A stretch of DNA of 64,000 nt from Dryas octopetala. Its lineage: Eukaryota > Streptophyta > Magnoliopsida > Rosales > Rosaceae. Of this stretch, positions 37,188-49,000 are shown one piece after another (the stretch's first letter is position 1; each line of letters begins with the position of its first letter). The translations under genes were made by a program, and so were the position numbers. The stretch lies in contig OY992832.1 of the NCBI GenBank assembly GCA_963921425.1, forward strand, positions 13,329,249-13,393,248. The letters are read 5' to 3'. The notes below the pieces were generated by a model that ran no database searches, was not told the origin of the DNA, and worked only from the letters and a program-made list of their open reading frames with translations.

Positions 37188-37443
37188 CAATTCTTTCAAA
37201 TTCAACACTCAAATCAATTTCATAGACTACTAGAAACATGTTTAAAGTCTATTCTTCTTGTGACCCAAACAATTTAGGAAATAAATAAGAATTGAAAGAG
37301 AATTCGGGTTGGAGTATACTTATCACTTTTTTAAGTTTTGGAGTTTTATGTTTTTAATTGAGATTTTAATTTATAAGTCATTTTGAGGTTGTGTGATGAA
37401 TTAAAAGACTTTAAACATGTTTATAGTAGCCTAAGAGTGTTGA
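37188..37443. repeat. Foldback sequence, probable transposon remnant
   Basis: An inverted pair: tagaaacatgtttaaagtct in the left arm (37203-37250) matches the reverse of agactttaaacatgtttata in the right arm (37407-37443), and pairing extends over most of 40 bp. A smaller inverted pair (caattctttcaaatt against aattgaaagagaatt) lies inside. No target duplication was found. Confidence 0.6.
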
Positions 37444-40204
37444 CATTTATTTATTGAAGAGTGTTGACACTTCTATATTTAATTATTTTTATAATACAAC
37501 CTATAAACCTTAAATGCTCAATTCTAAGATCTTAAATGCCATCATCTCGGTTATAAGTATAATTTCAATGTATGAAGTATAAGGAGAAAAATCTATTTCC
37601 TACATTTCAACTAAATTATAGACTAAAAATGGCCACTTGAAATTTATTTTTTTGTATATTAGAATGGATTGAAACTTGACCTATCTTAACTTTAACGGTG
37701 TTTGACCAAAAATTATCGGTGTCTCTTGAAATATAAGCATTTGTGTGCTAGTTTCTCTTGTTTTGTTCTATTGGGGCCTTGCTCCACAATAATACCCAAA
37801 AAAAAAAAAAAAGATATGGCCCCTTTCCCCAAATACTAGTGAGCATTATTATGTTTTTTTGAGGTAGATGTACTTTATATAATAAATGTGAGAATTATTA
37901 TGTGAGCACCATGAGTAATGAGTCATGAGTCTTGTAATTCAACCAAATAGTAGCAAATGGGGTCACAATGAAATAAATGTACGCAGCTGCAGCAGTACAT
38001 GAAAAACTGAGAAAGATTTGGCAAATAAAGAGGCAAAGCAACCAGAATTAAGTTCCATAACCCAGGGGGGTAAAAGGTTAAGGTGGTGTTTGGTGGCCCA
38101 CAGTTGTTGCCAACTTCTTGTTTATTGACTTTTGTCAGTTTCCTTTTTCCCCTCTGCCCCCTAATTAGCGGGGGACACGTTACCCTTATGATTAATTCCC
38201 CCACCATTTAAATTATGAAATCTTTGATGTCTGACTTTATAAGTTCAAATTACTCATGTACCCTTGTATGGATAATCATCTTATTCTTCAATTTTAGAAA
38301 TTTGAATACAAAATTGAAATTCACTACATTAGCCCTTGTGGAATTTTAGATGGTTGGCCATGTTTTTTTTTACTTTTCCAAACAAAGATTTAAATTCAAG
38401 GAAATTTGGCCTAAGATGTTAATATTCAATAAAATTTAGATATTTAATTACTTTTTTTTATTTGGGGATAAAAATGATAAGAATTGAATTTGGTTTATTT
38501 CAATTAAGAAAAATATTTGGTGTTTTTTTTATTTGTTGTTTTTTTTTTTTTAAGAAAAATAAGGATTGAATTTGGTGTATTATGGATAAATTTATGGCCC
38601 TTTTCAACTGGGCAAGTCAGCAACTGCAGTCACATCCATGATTTAAATTAAATTAATGTGGCTCCATCGATATCAAAATAGCCGAATACTAGAAACATTT
38701 ATTTGTCATTTTTCAGCTTGTAGCATCTCATCCAAATTTATTAACATAACCCAAGTTTGTAGAGTTATTTTCAAATGTGCCATTCCAAATTTATTAATAT
38801 GCCATTTCAAAGCAATGGTGCTTGTTATTAATGAGGTCCACAATGCAGCTTTCTATTTGGTCCCTTTTTTTTTTTTTTTTCTTTTCTTTTCTATTTTTCG
38901 GGATTCCTGCTAAGTTTATCATGGGTCCAGTATGGTCCAATTAGATTTGGAGACAATCCTGATTTAATTATATATGAATTTCTTAGCTGTTAATTAGCAG
39001 TCTATTATTATACTTGGGTTAGGTCCTTCACCCAATATATGTGTAAAATGGAAAAGTGAATCTCAAATTTTCACATGCCATACTTGGTGTAGAAGTTAAT
39101 TAGTTGTAAATGGTAAGCTAAAGTTAAACGTTGTCACAACATACATAAATATACTTGCAATCGATATTATGCAAACCAATACCAGAGGAACCAAGAGTTT
39201 ACACAAATTTTAGTTTCCAAAAAGTGATATAGCACAAAACATGCAATATCTTACTTACTAGTGGGATCAATTAAAAAACAAATGAAAAACTACTACATGA
39301 TGTAGGGCCCAAAATTTTGAGATTTATTTTGGTGATTATAGTATTACCCTATGCAAAAATATATATTTTGTTAAATATATAACTAGGAATTAGGGAGGAG
39401 TATCCATACACTGAATTATTATTTTAATAAGATACTTTTTATTTTAATTAAGTCGTTGGATGAAAATTTAACGGTTAATAAAACACATTTCATTTACTTC
39501 ATACTCTTGACTTTTGTGCCATTAGCTGTCAGATTTTCACTAATACAATTTAAAGTATCGTAGGTGCCTTTTTTTTTTGGTGAATTAAATGTCTTATTAA
39601 AATACAACAGATAAGTGTGTAAACACATTATTGTACAACTAGGCAAATTATATAAAATCAAAAAAGCCATACTGGAATAGTTAGTAAGTCGTTACATGCA
39701 AACGACCATCATGGCATTGAATTAATTAATTTCAACCATTTCTACAGTACACCTCAACCCTCATAATTTCTTTGGCATCTTCCTTGAGCTTTGAATATTT
39801 TGACCATTCCTCCTCCAAAAGACACTCTGTTTTTCAGGTTGAAGTTTTAAATACGTTACTATACTCATTTATATATAACAGCCTTTCTTATTCAATTTGA
39901 AGTTGACCGTTTGAAGTTCAAACCTGCAAAATAGGGTGGCAAGGAGGAGGAGTTATGAAATCTGATGTTAGTACATAAAGACATACTTTACCAATTATAA
40001 ACAAGCTTCTTTTGTATTGTTATGAGAAAAAGTTGGCAACTTAGAATAATAACTCCAACGCAAGTTCAAAATTTTAGTTGGAATGATTCAAAAGTTACTT
40101 TTATAGCTAACCACTTCAAAATTAGGTACTCCAAATCATACTCTTTATTTAAAAAAAAAATTATGTTTTTATTTATTTTAAATGCAAAACATAACCATTC
40201 AAAA

Positions 40205-40785
40205 TAGTGAAACTATTCTCACCCACCAATCATATTTTCCCACCCCTTTCTTTAAAAAAATTCAATTATGATTTTACTTTTTTATGAAATTACAAAAACG
40301 GACACATTTAAATTTTTTAGAAATAAAAAAATAAACTTAAGGTTGCCATGCCTGCAGCCATGACATTCCATCTTCCATGGCAACTCATTTGATGGCCTTG
40401 TACATCGGTAGAACTGCCACCTTATGAGAGCATTAAATTCAAGCAAAATCATATTTCTCATACAAGAAATTGAAGCAATGCCAATCAAAAGAAAAAATAC
40501 TCATGGAGATCATCCATTCAATAATTTAGTAGGTGCAAGTAGACTAACTGTAGAGGTGCAGCGCGCGCTGCCAGCCATTGCAACATTAATTCTTTTGTTT
40601 TCCTTTTTCAAGGTTAGGGTTACGGTGTGTGAGAAGGGGAAGATGAAGAGGAAAAGAAAGAGATAGGGGTAATTAGGGAAAACAGAGGTGGAATAAGTAG
40701 ATTAATATTTAAAAAATTGTTTTGAAGGGGGTGTGAAAATATGGTGGGTTGGGAAATAGGAATGAAGGGTGAGAATAATATCACT
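40205..40785. mobile_element. Probable non-autonomous DNA transposon (MITE), decayed ends
   Basis: The left end agtgaaactattctcaccc (40205) and the reversed right end agtgatattattctcaccc (ending 40785) match at 17 of 19 positions. Looser pairing extends about 50 bp inward (catattttcccacccc). I could not see a target duplication, so the superfamily is open. The open frame at 40424-40666 inside it lacks protein features. Confidence 0.6.
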
Positions 40786-42300
40786 CTTAATTTTTTGAGG
40801 AATTCCCTTATACCCTATGTGTATATAAGTAAAATGCGCATGAAAGATGTATACAGAGAATAAGTCGTTAAAGGTAGGCGCATTCTTCTATGCTCATAAG
40901 AAAATGAGTAATTGAGAACTTCTCCTTCGAACAATTGAGAATCTAAGGCAAACCATAGTTAGTAAGACACTGTTACGTCATTTTGCTAAACAAAAGTTAT
41001 AATAATAATTGGTGTTTTTAATATTATTGTTTTTCTTAATAGAACCGTAGTAATTTGACCAAAATAACATTATAACAATTAGAACAATTAGAGAGACAAA
41101 GTTATGTCATTTTGCTAAACAAAAGTCAGGATTATAATTTGTGTCTCTAGTACCAACAATGAAAAAGACACATAGCTACATTTGGTGAGCCAAATTTCAC
41201 CCTAAAAGGTGAGTTTCACGTTCATATTCTATGATCTTAACTTTACAATAAATCATAATGATTATCATACCCTTCTATTTATGCTTTTAAGAAAATACAA
41301 TTTCTATAATATCTTCATGAAAACATTTCCATCCTCAACGTTTTTGCAAATATTGGAACGAGAATGTTTCATTTCATGGATTATAAAATCCCAATGCTAT
41401 TACGAGTAGAATTTCACATTTGGGATTCATAATCTTGCATAATAATATACAATCTTTTAGCCCTTTTCGTCCAATTGATTATGAATTGATTGTTTTAACT
41501 TCTATATGGTATTAGAACGGACAATATATGTGTCAGGTTTAACAACCACACATATTTTACATCGCCTAATATAATTTATTCACATATTTAAAATAAATGC
41601 CCCACCCAAAATAACTATGAGAGTTATACTTTTTAGCATTATACTCAAATTGACTAGAAGAAAAGGAATAGCTATAATTTCTAAATGGATGATGCAATAT
41701 CATATAAAATTGTGGATCCAAAAATCCAAATGACTCCTAAAAAAGTCTAAAAGGAATTTTACCAAAAAATGCAAATCGGTGTATTTATTTGCATTCAATA
41801 TCTTACTATCACATCAACTTATGGAATTAGTTGGGTGGGATAAACAAAAAAAGGTATAATAGAATTGACCAATGCAAATATAGGATGCCATTCGTGTAAT
41901 TTCTAGAAACTACGCGGGCCAATCCGAAACCCCATTCTTCACCTCTCTCCCAATTAACAACTGTCAGTCTCTCAGCTTGTCACATACTTTAGCAGTTTAG
42001 CTCAAAATCTGTTATTTTACTCCAAAGTCCAAACGGCTCTCTGAACAGTCGAATTTCGAAGCCCACCTCCACCAAAAAATTTTGAATTTCCGAAACAAAA
42101 AAACAAAACCATGCTTTTTTTTTTTTTTGGCCACAAACAAAACCATGCTTTAAAGCAACAACATACAACATACATGCATAATTATTATTATATTTATATA
42201 CCTTACCACCTCCACCACCTTCCAATTTATATTTTTGAAAAACATAGAAAACAAAAACAAAAACAAAAACAAAAACAAACACAACACAAACAGAACAGAA

Positions 42301-42470
42301 CAGGGATTACAGGCTCCTTCGTCTGTTCCACAACAGCAGCTTTTTCTTTTTATTTTCTTTTCTTCATTTCCAATTCAATTTCTCTTCTCTCTCTCTCTCT
42401 ATCTCTATCTTTTTGAACAGAGAGAGGTTCGTTTCCTTTCCTCAACAAACTTAACCTCCTCTCACTCGAC

Positions 42471-42533
<63 letters not shown>

Positions 42534-43001
42534 AACCTCGAAACTTACGCTTTCAGTATCAAAATCCCCAAACCAAACGTAAACCCCTCGATTCGTCAAA
42601 CCGAGTTTTAGAGTTCGTTTCTCTGGAATCGTTTCTTTTCTCCCCAACCTCAGAAGCAAAGCAAGCACATTTCCTGAGCTCGCCGTCCGTACAATCACAG
42701 CGCTTCCGAAATCTTTAATTCAGCTCCCGGTTCTTCCCTTTTCCTTTGGGTTTTTCCGAAAGCACATTTCTTTCAGTTTCATGTAATAATCTGGAGAATT
42801 AGAGGTGGTTTGGATACTTCGATCTTAGGGTTTTTGCTCTTCTTTTCGCAATGCGCGGTTTGAATTGGTTCGGAGTCAAAGTCTGAGAGGTTGAATTGAG
42901 AAAATTCAGGTGTTGAATTGAGAATTTAGGTGTGAATTTCGGTGTATTTGGGGATTGGGGGATTCTGAAGAGACTGAATCGATAGCCTTTTCTGTGAAAA
43001 A
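42301..43001 (+). promoter_or_regulatory. CT-rich upstream/leader region of the myosin gene
   Basis: The region upstream of the myosin start is pyrimidine-rich and holds a (CT)n microsatellite at 42477-42532. This is typical of plant core promoters and leaders. I could not locate a TATA box or a leader intron with confidence. The open frames through the CT tract are only low-complexity Ser/Leu runs. Confidence 0.5.
42477..42532. repeat. (CT)n microsatellite in the myosin leader
   Basis: About 28 uninterrupted CT units roughly 470 bases upstream of the myosin start codon. Confidence 0.95.
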
Positions 43002-46000
43002 ATGATGGTATCGGCGTCGCCGTCGATGATAGCGAGGAGCTCTCTGGAGGAAATGTTGGATTCGCTTCGGCGGAGAGACGAGAACGAGAAGCCGCAGAAG
43101 GAGTTGCCGCCGGCATTGCCTGCTCGGCCGACTTCCAAGGCTCGGCTGCCCTCGGCGCGCCGGTCTCTGCCCAACAACTTCAAGATTGAAGATGGTTTTC
43201 CGGAGGACTCGGCTAGTAGGAAAGACAAGGATTTGGGGTTCAAGAGAGGTCATTTCGGCGTCAAGAAGACGGAGCAAAATGGGGAGTCGCCATACGTTGT
43301 GGCACCGGAGGGCTCGCCGGCGAAGATGGCGAAGTCGGATTGGAATGACAACGTTGGTTATTTCCTCAAGAAGGTAATTTAGATTGGTAACAGTTTTATT
43401 CACTGATGTTGGTTTTATTTTTATGTTTCTTTAGTCTTGGCAAATCTTGGTGTCTTCACTGGACTTTCCAGTGTTATTTGGAGTATGAATATCCAAGAAT
43501 ATTAATTAGTTCATATTACAAGTTTTGGGTCTTGAAGTAAATGTACCCACCCACTGTGATAAAGCATGCATTTAGCTCTGCATTGAATTAATGCTTGTAC
43601 GAAATCATCTTGTAAATTTGGCCAGTTTGTTCGTTAAATTAGGTGCTTTATTTGTGGAACGTGAATTGATGTTGTGAGTATTTTGTTTCAGAAACTTCGT
43701 GTTTGGTGCCAGCTTCCTAGTGGACTGTGGGAGTCGGGAACAATACAATCAACTTCAGGGGATGTGGCACATGTTTCACTCACTAGTGGCCATGTAAGTT
43801 CATCATTTGGGGCCTTTTGGCCTTATCTTAAATATGTTTCAACCATTATAAGCTTCTTGTACAACTGTGGGCACTTAGGTTGTGGGTTGTTATGCCCTTG
43901 TGCTGTTACTGTAGGTAATCAAAGTGCCCAGAGCTGAGCTCTTACCTGCAAACCCAGATGTTCTGGGAGGCGTGGATGATCTTATACAGCTTAGTTATTT
44001 GAATGAGCCTTCTGTTCTTTACAATCTTCAATGTAGATATTCTCAGGACATGATTTATGTAAGTGTCAAATTTTCCTGTTGCTCATGCTTGCTAGTTAGA
44101 TTCACGCCTCCTCCTACTCTCCTGTTAAATTTATCTGTGTTTTTTTTTTTTTTTCTGTAGAGCAAAGCAGGGCCAGTTTTGATTGCAATCAATCCTTTCA
44201 AAGACGTCCAAATGTATGGAGATGATTTTGTCACAGCTTATAGGCAGAAACTAGCACACAAACCTCATGTTTATGCTACAGCAGACGCTGCTTATAATGA
44301 GATGATGAGAGGTACATGTCACCTATTTTATTTATTTATTTTCCATAGTTAAATGTTTCCCTTTATCTGGTGGCATTATTTAACCTGGCTATAATTTTAT
44401 TTTGCAGATGATGTAAATCAGTCCATAATCATAAGGTTAGAGTCTCTTCAATATTGTATTCCTCATATTAGAAGCTTGTTTATGGATATTTTCCTTTGTA
44501 TTTGTTGTCCTATACCAGATCATGAAGTTCATTATAAAGAGTCATTAAATTTTCTCTTACAGTGGGGAAAGTGGATCTGGGAAAACTGAGACAGCAAAAA
44601 TTGCAATGCAATACTTGGCTGCTCTTGGTGGTGGTAGTTGTGGCATAGAGCATGCAGTCCTTCAGACCAATTGTATACTGGAAGCATTTGGAAATGCAAA
44701 AACATCCAGAAATGATAATGCTAGCCGATTTGTAAGTTCCTTTATTACTTTCTTTGTTGCAGTCCCTGATTTCTCGTGTTATTTGATTTGTTTTTTTATA
44801 TAACAGCATTCAAGATTATTTTTAAAATTTGGTCATTGATTTTTCTCAATGATAGCCATTCCCTTTTTTCCCAATTCATACATATGAGATCTAAAGGATA
44901 TTCAGTTTGGGTAAACATATTTTTAATTTTTTGCAGGGGAAGTTGATTGAAATTCATTTTAGTACACTGGGAAAAATATGTGGTGCAGAAATCCAAACCT
45001 GTAAGCTTTTTAAATTGAATAAATTGCTGTTTTGGTATGCTATTACCTGATTATCATTTCAATCACAGTAACTGACTTGATTTTACCACTTCATGTACGT
45101 GCCAAACCAATTCGCCTATCATAATTGTGAATAGTTTATTTAGAAAAGGTAATTAGTTTGCCCCATTTGAGTTTCAGTCGGGTATTTTTAATTGTTTTGA
45201 TGTGCCTTATCTGAAATTATAATGTCTCGTTTGAGCAGTCAAGAGTGTCTCAACTGGAAAATGGTGAGAGGTCATACCATATCTTGTATCAACTCTGTGC
45301 TGGTGCTCCATCAATGCTTAAAGGTAGGAAAGTTCTTTTCTAATTCAATCCATTCTAGCTTAACATAAATTTAATGCTATATAATCATCATTCCTATTTT
45401 GATAGTTTTTTTGTTTCAGCGTCTGGGTGCAATGTGGCAAAATAGGAGACCACTCCTCACTGTTTTCTGGCCAATCCCCTGAACTTTTTTTTTTTTTTCT
45501 AAATTTGTGCTCTTTATGGGATATTTAGATTTCCAATGATTAGGACATTGTCACATCATAATTTTAGGAAGCTATGCCGCAGACAATCTTGCTGTATGGC
45601 CCATGAGCCTTTGCTTAAGCAGCATGGGGTAGATCTTAGGTTCAATTCCTTTTGTAAGCAAGGAAAAGAAAACTTGCTTTATGGTAGTTGGCATGTAACC
45701 TGATTAGTCAAATATTATAGGAAGTTAGACCCACTAGCACCTAGCACCAATGATCTTAGGTTCAATTCCTTTTGGACCCACTAGTACCAATGATTTACCA
45801 CGTCAAATATCATAGGAAGTTAGACTACAGAATATATGTGATTAGTCAAATTAGCTAGACCTGAACCAACAAACCTTATTTGTGGGACAAGTCAACTTGT
45901 CCCCCTAGGGTGAGTGAGGCAGGTATTAGTAGACTCATTGAGTTGACTTATTCCTTTCTTCTTGATTGTTTCTTACAACTGTCATCATATGGTACTCTAG

Positions 46001-49000
46001 CAATGATCAGTGGTCGGTGATGGCCTTTCTTGTGTTTTAAAAGCTGGTGTGAAACCTTTAGTTAGTTTCATATACAAGTATTATAACAACCATTTCCATT
46101 TTAATAAAATTAGAACCTTCAATGGTATGCTGTGTATTGTAATATGAACATTGTCTATACATGCCAATTTGTAAAGATATTATTCACTTCTACTGGGAAT
46201 CATTCTATGTTTTTGGTTGCAGAAAGACTGAACCTTAAAATGGCTAGTGAGTACAAGTATCTTAACCAGAGTGATTGCTTGGCAATTGATGGTGTAGATG
46301 ATGCTCGGAAGTTTCATAAGCTCATGGTAAGATAGTTGTTACTATCACCACTTCAATGTACCTTGTTTTTCTGTTTATCCTTAAACAACCAAAGTGTCAC
46401 TTCCCCCTTATGTTATTGTTTTCCATTTTTTCAGGAAGCGCTAGACGTTGTTCGAATTTGTAAGGAAGATCAAGAGCATGTGTTTTCATTGCTGGCTGCT
46501 GTGTTGTGGCTGGGAAACTTATCATTTCAAGTAATGGACAATGAAAATCATGTGGAAGTGTTGGCTGATGAAGGTAAGATATATGCCATTCGCTTGGTGA
46601 CCTGATGCTGGTTCTAAGGCAGTTGCATTGCTCACTTTAGATTTTTTATGATAGTTGTAACTACTGGGGTTTTCTATTTGGTCATAAACTGGATCACTAG
46701 AACGCAATTTTGAGGTCTACAAACTACATAGTGATAATGGGGGTCTTAAGCCTTGGGTTTTTTTGCATCTACAGTTTAATGGCGGCTGCCTTCAATTCAG
46801 AGAGAAAAGATCCCAATTCTGAAAGTGGTAATCCAAACAGTTTACAGATAATGGGATCTGAAAGCACTGCTTTTTTACTTATTTATCCAGACAGACCCTT
46901 AAATTTTCTGTCAGATTGTTCTCAGAAGTTTTGTCCTAGTGTCTGATTGTCATTCCATGACATCACCATCTGCTATCACCATCTGCTATCTCAATTTGTT
47001 TGTCTGCTGTCAAGTCAAACATATAATACTTTTAAACTGACACATGAGGACATGATAGATGCCTACATATAAGTAACATCTCTTGGTTTTTCCTTTTGGC
47101 AGCTCTAACCAATGCTGCCAGGCTGATGGGTTGTAGTTCCCAGGAGCTGATGCTAGCTTTATCCGCCAATGACATCCATGCTGCTGAGGATAGTATTCAT
47201 AAAAGATTGACATTGCAGCAGGTTTGTTAAATACCACAACAATCTATCCCTTCATTTCTGACAGCTTTTAAATGCATTTTTTTAGCGAAAGATGAAGCTG
47301 ATTTATTCTCTCATATTCAGGCAATTGACTTAAGGGATGCATTGGCAAAATTTATCTATGTGAGCTTGTTTGACTGGCTTGTAGAACAAATTAACAAGTC
47401 ACTTCAAGTGGGCAAATGCCAAACTGGGAGATCCATCACTATACTTGATATTCACGGGTTTGAGTCATTTCAGGTATATATATTTATTTCATTTTTAGTT
47501 TGTTTTTACTGAGATTTGTATAATGGGTAATGATCTTAGTGCCTCATTTTTCAGAAGAACAGCTTTGAACAAATGTGTATTAATTATGCAAATGAGAGGC
47601 TGCAACAACATTTCACCCGGCATTTATACAAGCTTGAGCAGGAGGTGAGCATCTCAAATGCAATGTAGCTTTAAGATTGCTTGGTGTTTTGATGCTCTTA
47701 TTTTAAACAAAAGCAGCTTATGAGTGTTCTTCATTATGATGATCTTGTCAGACTATACATTATGAGTAGATGTATGAATATTAATGTGAGTATTGGTTCC
47801 TTTTACTTCAGGAATGTGAATTGGATGGGGTTGATTGGACTAAAGTAGATTTTGAAGACAACCAAGAGTGCTTGAATCTCTTTGAGAAGGTATTCCAATG
47901 ATTTAAGCCTTCTACATCATTGGCCTGCTAATTTGTCTTCAGGAGTTAATTAGATTCTTATCCTTTGTAGTGTCTATAATATTCAACTCTTCTTGTATAA
48001 TTTGTGATAATTAGAGCTTGAACCTTCTTTCCATATTTAGTTTACCTTAATTTGAGTGCTTTGCTATGTTTTAGTAGAGTTATACATTGCACATTAGCTA
48101 TAAAAGTAATTGGCCTTAGTTTGGTGCTTATAATCTCCTCATCTATCTGTTTGTTTCTCGTCAGATGAACAAAGTATTTGCCTTTATAGTTAAAGCTACT
48201 GTTTTCTGTGTCATGTGCAGAAACCTTTAGGGCTACTATCCTTGTTGGACGAGGAATCAAACTTTCCCAAGGCAACTGATTTGACCCTTGCCAATAAACT
48301 TAAGCAACATTTGAGTGATAACTCTTGCTTTAAAGCAGAAAGAGGCAGAGTTTTCAGTGTTCGTCATCATGCTGGAGAGGTTGGTTTTACTTGAGCATGT
48401 TCACAAACTTTAGTACGATGGCTTAACTTGCAGTATGTTATACCTACAAGCTAACTTGATGAATTATTCGACTCAAGGTTGAGGACATTTACATACATAA
48501 AAATGTTAATTATTTTTATAATGCGTTCTAGTTTTACTAATATTTGGAGTTTTATTAGGTTCTATATGACACAAGTGGCTTCCTGGAAAAGAACAGAGAT
48601 CCTTCGCCCTCTGTTTCCATCCAACTCCTGTCATCATGCAGTTGCCAACTTCTGCAGTTGTTTACCTCCAAGGTGCTTAAGCAATTCCAGAAACCAGCAA
48701 ATACTTCATGCCAGATAGATGCATTGGACCCTCCAGCAGCAAGTGTTGGTATCAAGGTCAAGGTACATATGCTTGCACAACTTTGAGCTGGATATATATA
48801 TATATATATATGTATGTATATGAGTAGCTTTTGTGTGTTTAGATCAGAAGCCAAAATTATGAATTTCATTCGAGTAAGATGCGACTCTATGAGATGATTT
48901 TCAATAACCTTTTTTGTTCAGAAAGTTACATTTTCTTGTAAATTATGTAACAGTATACTGAGACATAGCTGATAGTGTTTTTCAACATTTAACGTATATC

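Larger units (their letters stand above)
33636..42300. other. Long gene-free intergenic region
   Basis: About 8.7 kb of AT-rich DNA between the foldback element and the myosin leader. It holds the repeats listed separately (33661-34054, 35474-35509, 37188-37443, 40205-40785). No exon with family similarity or splice context was found on either strand. Confidence 0.5.
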
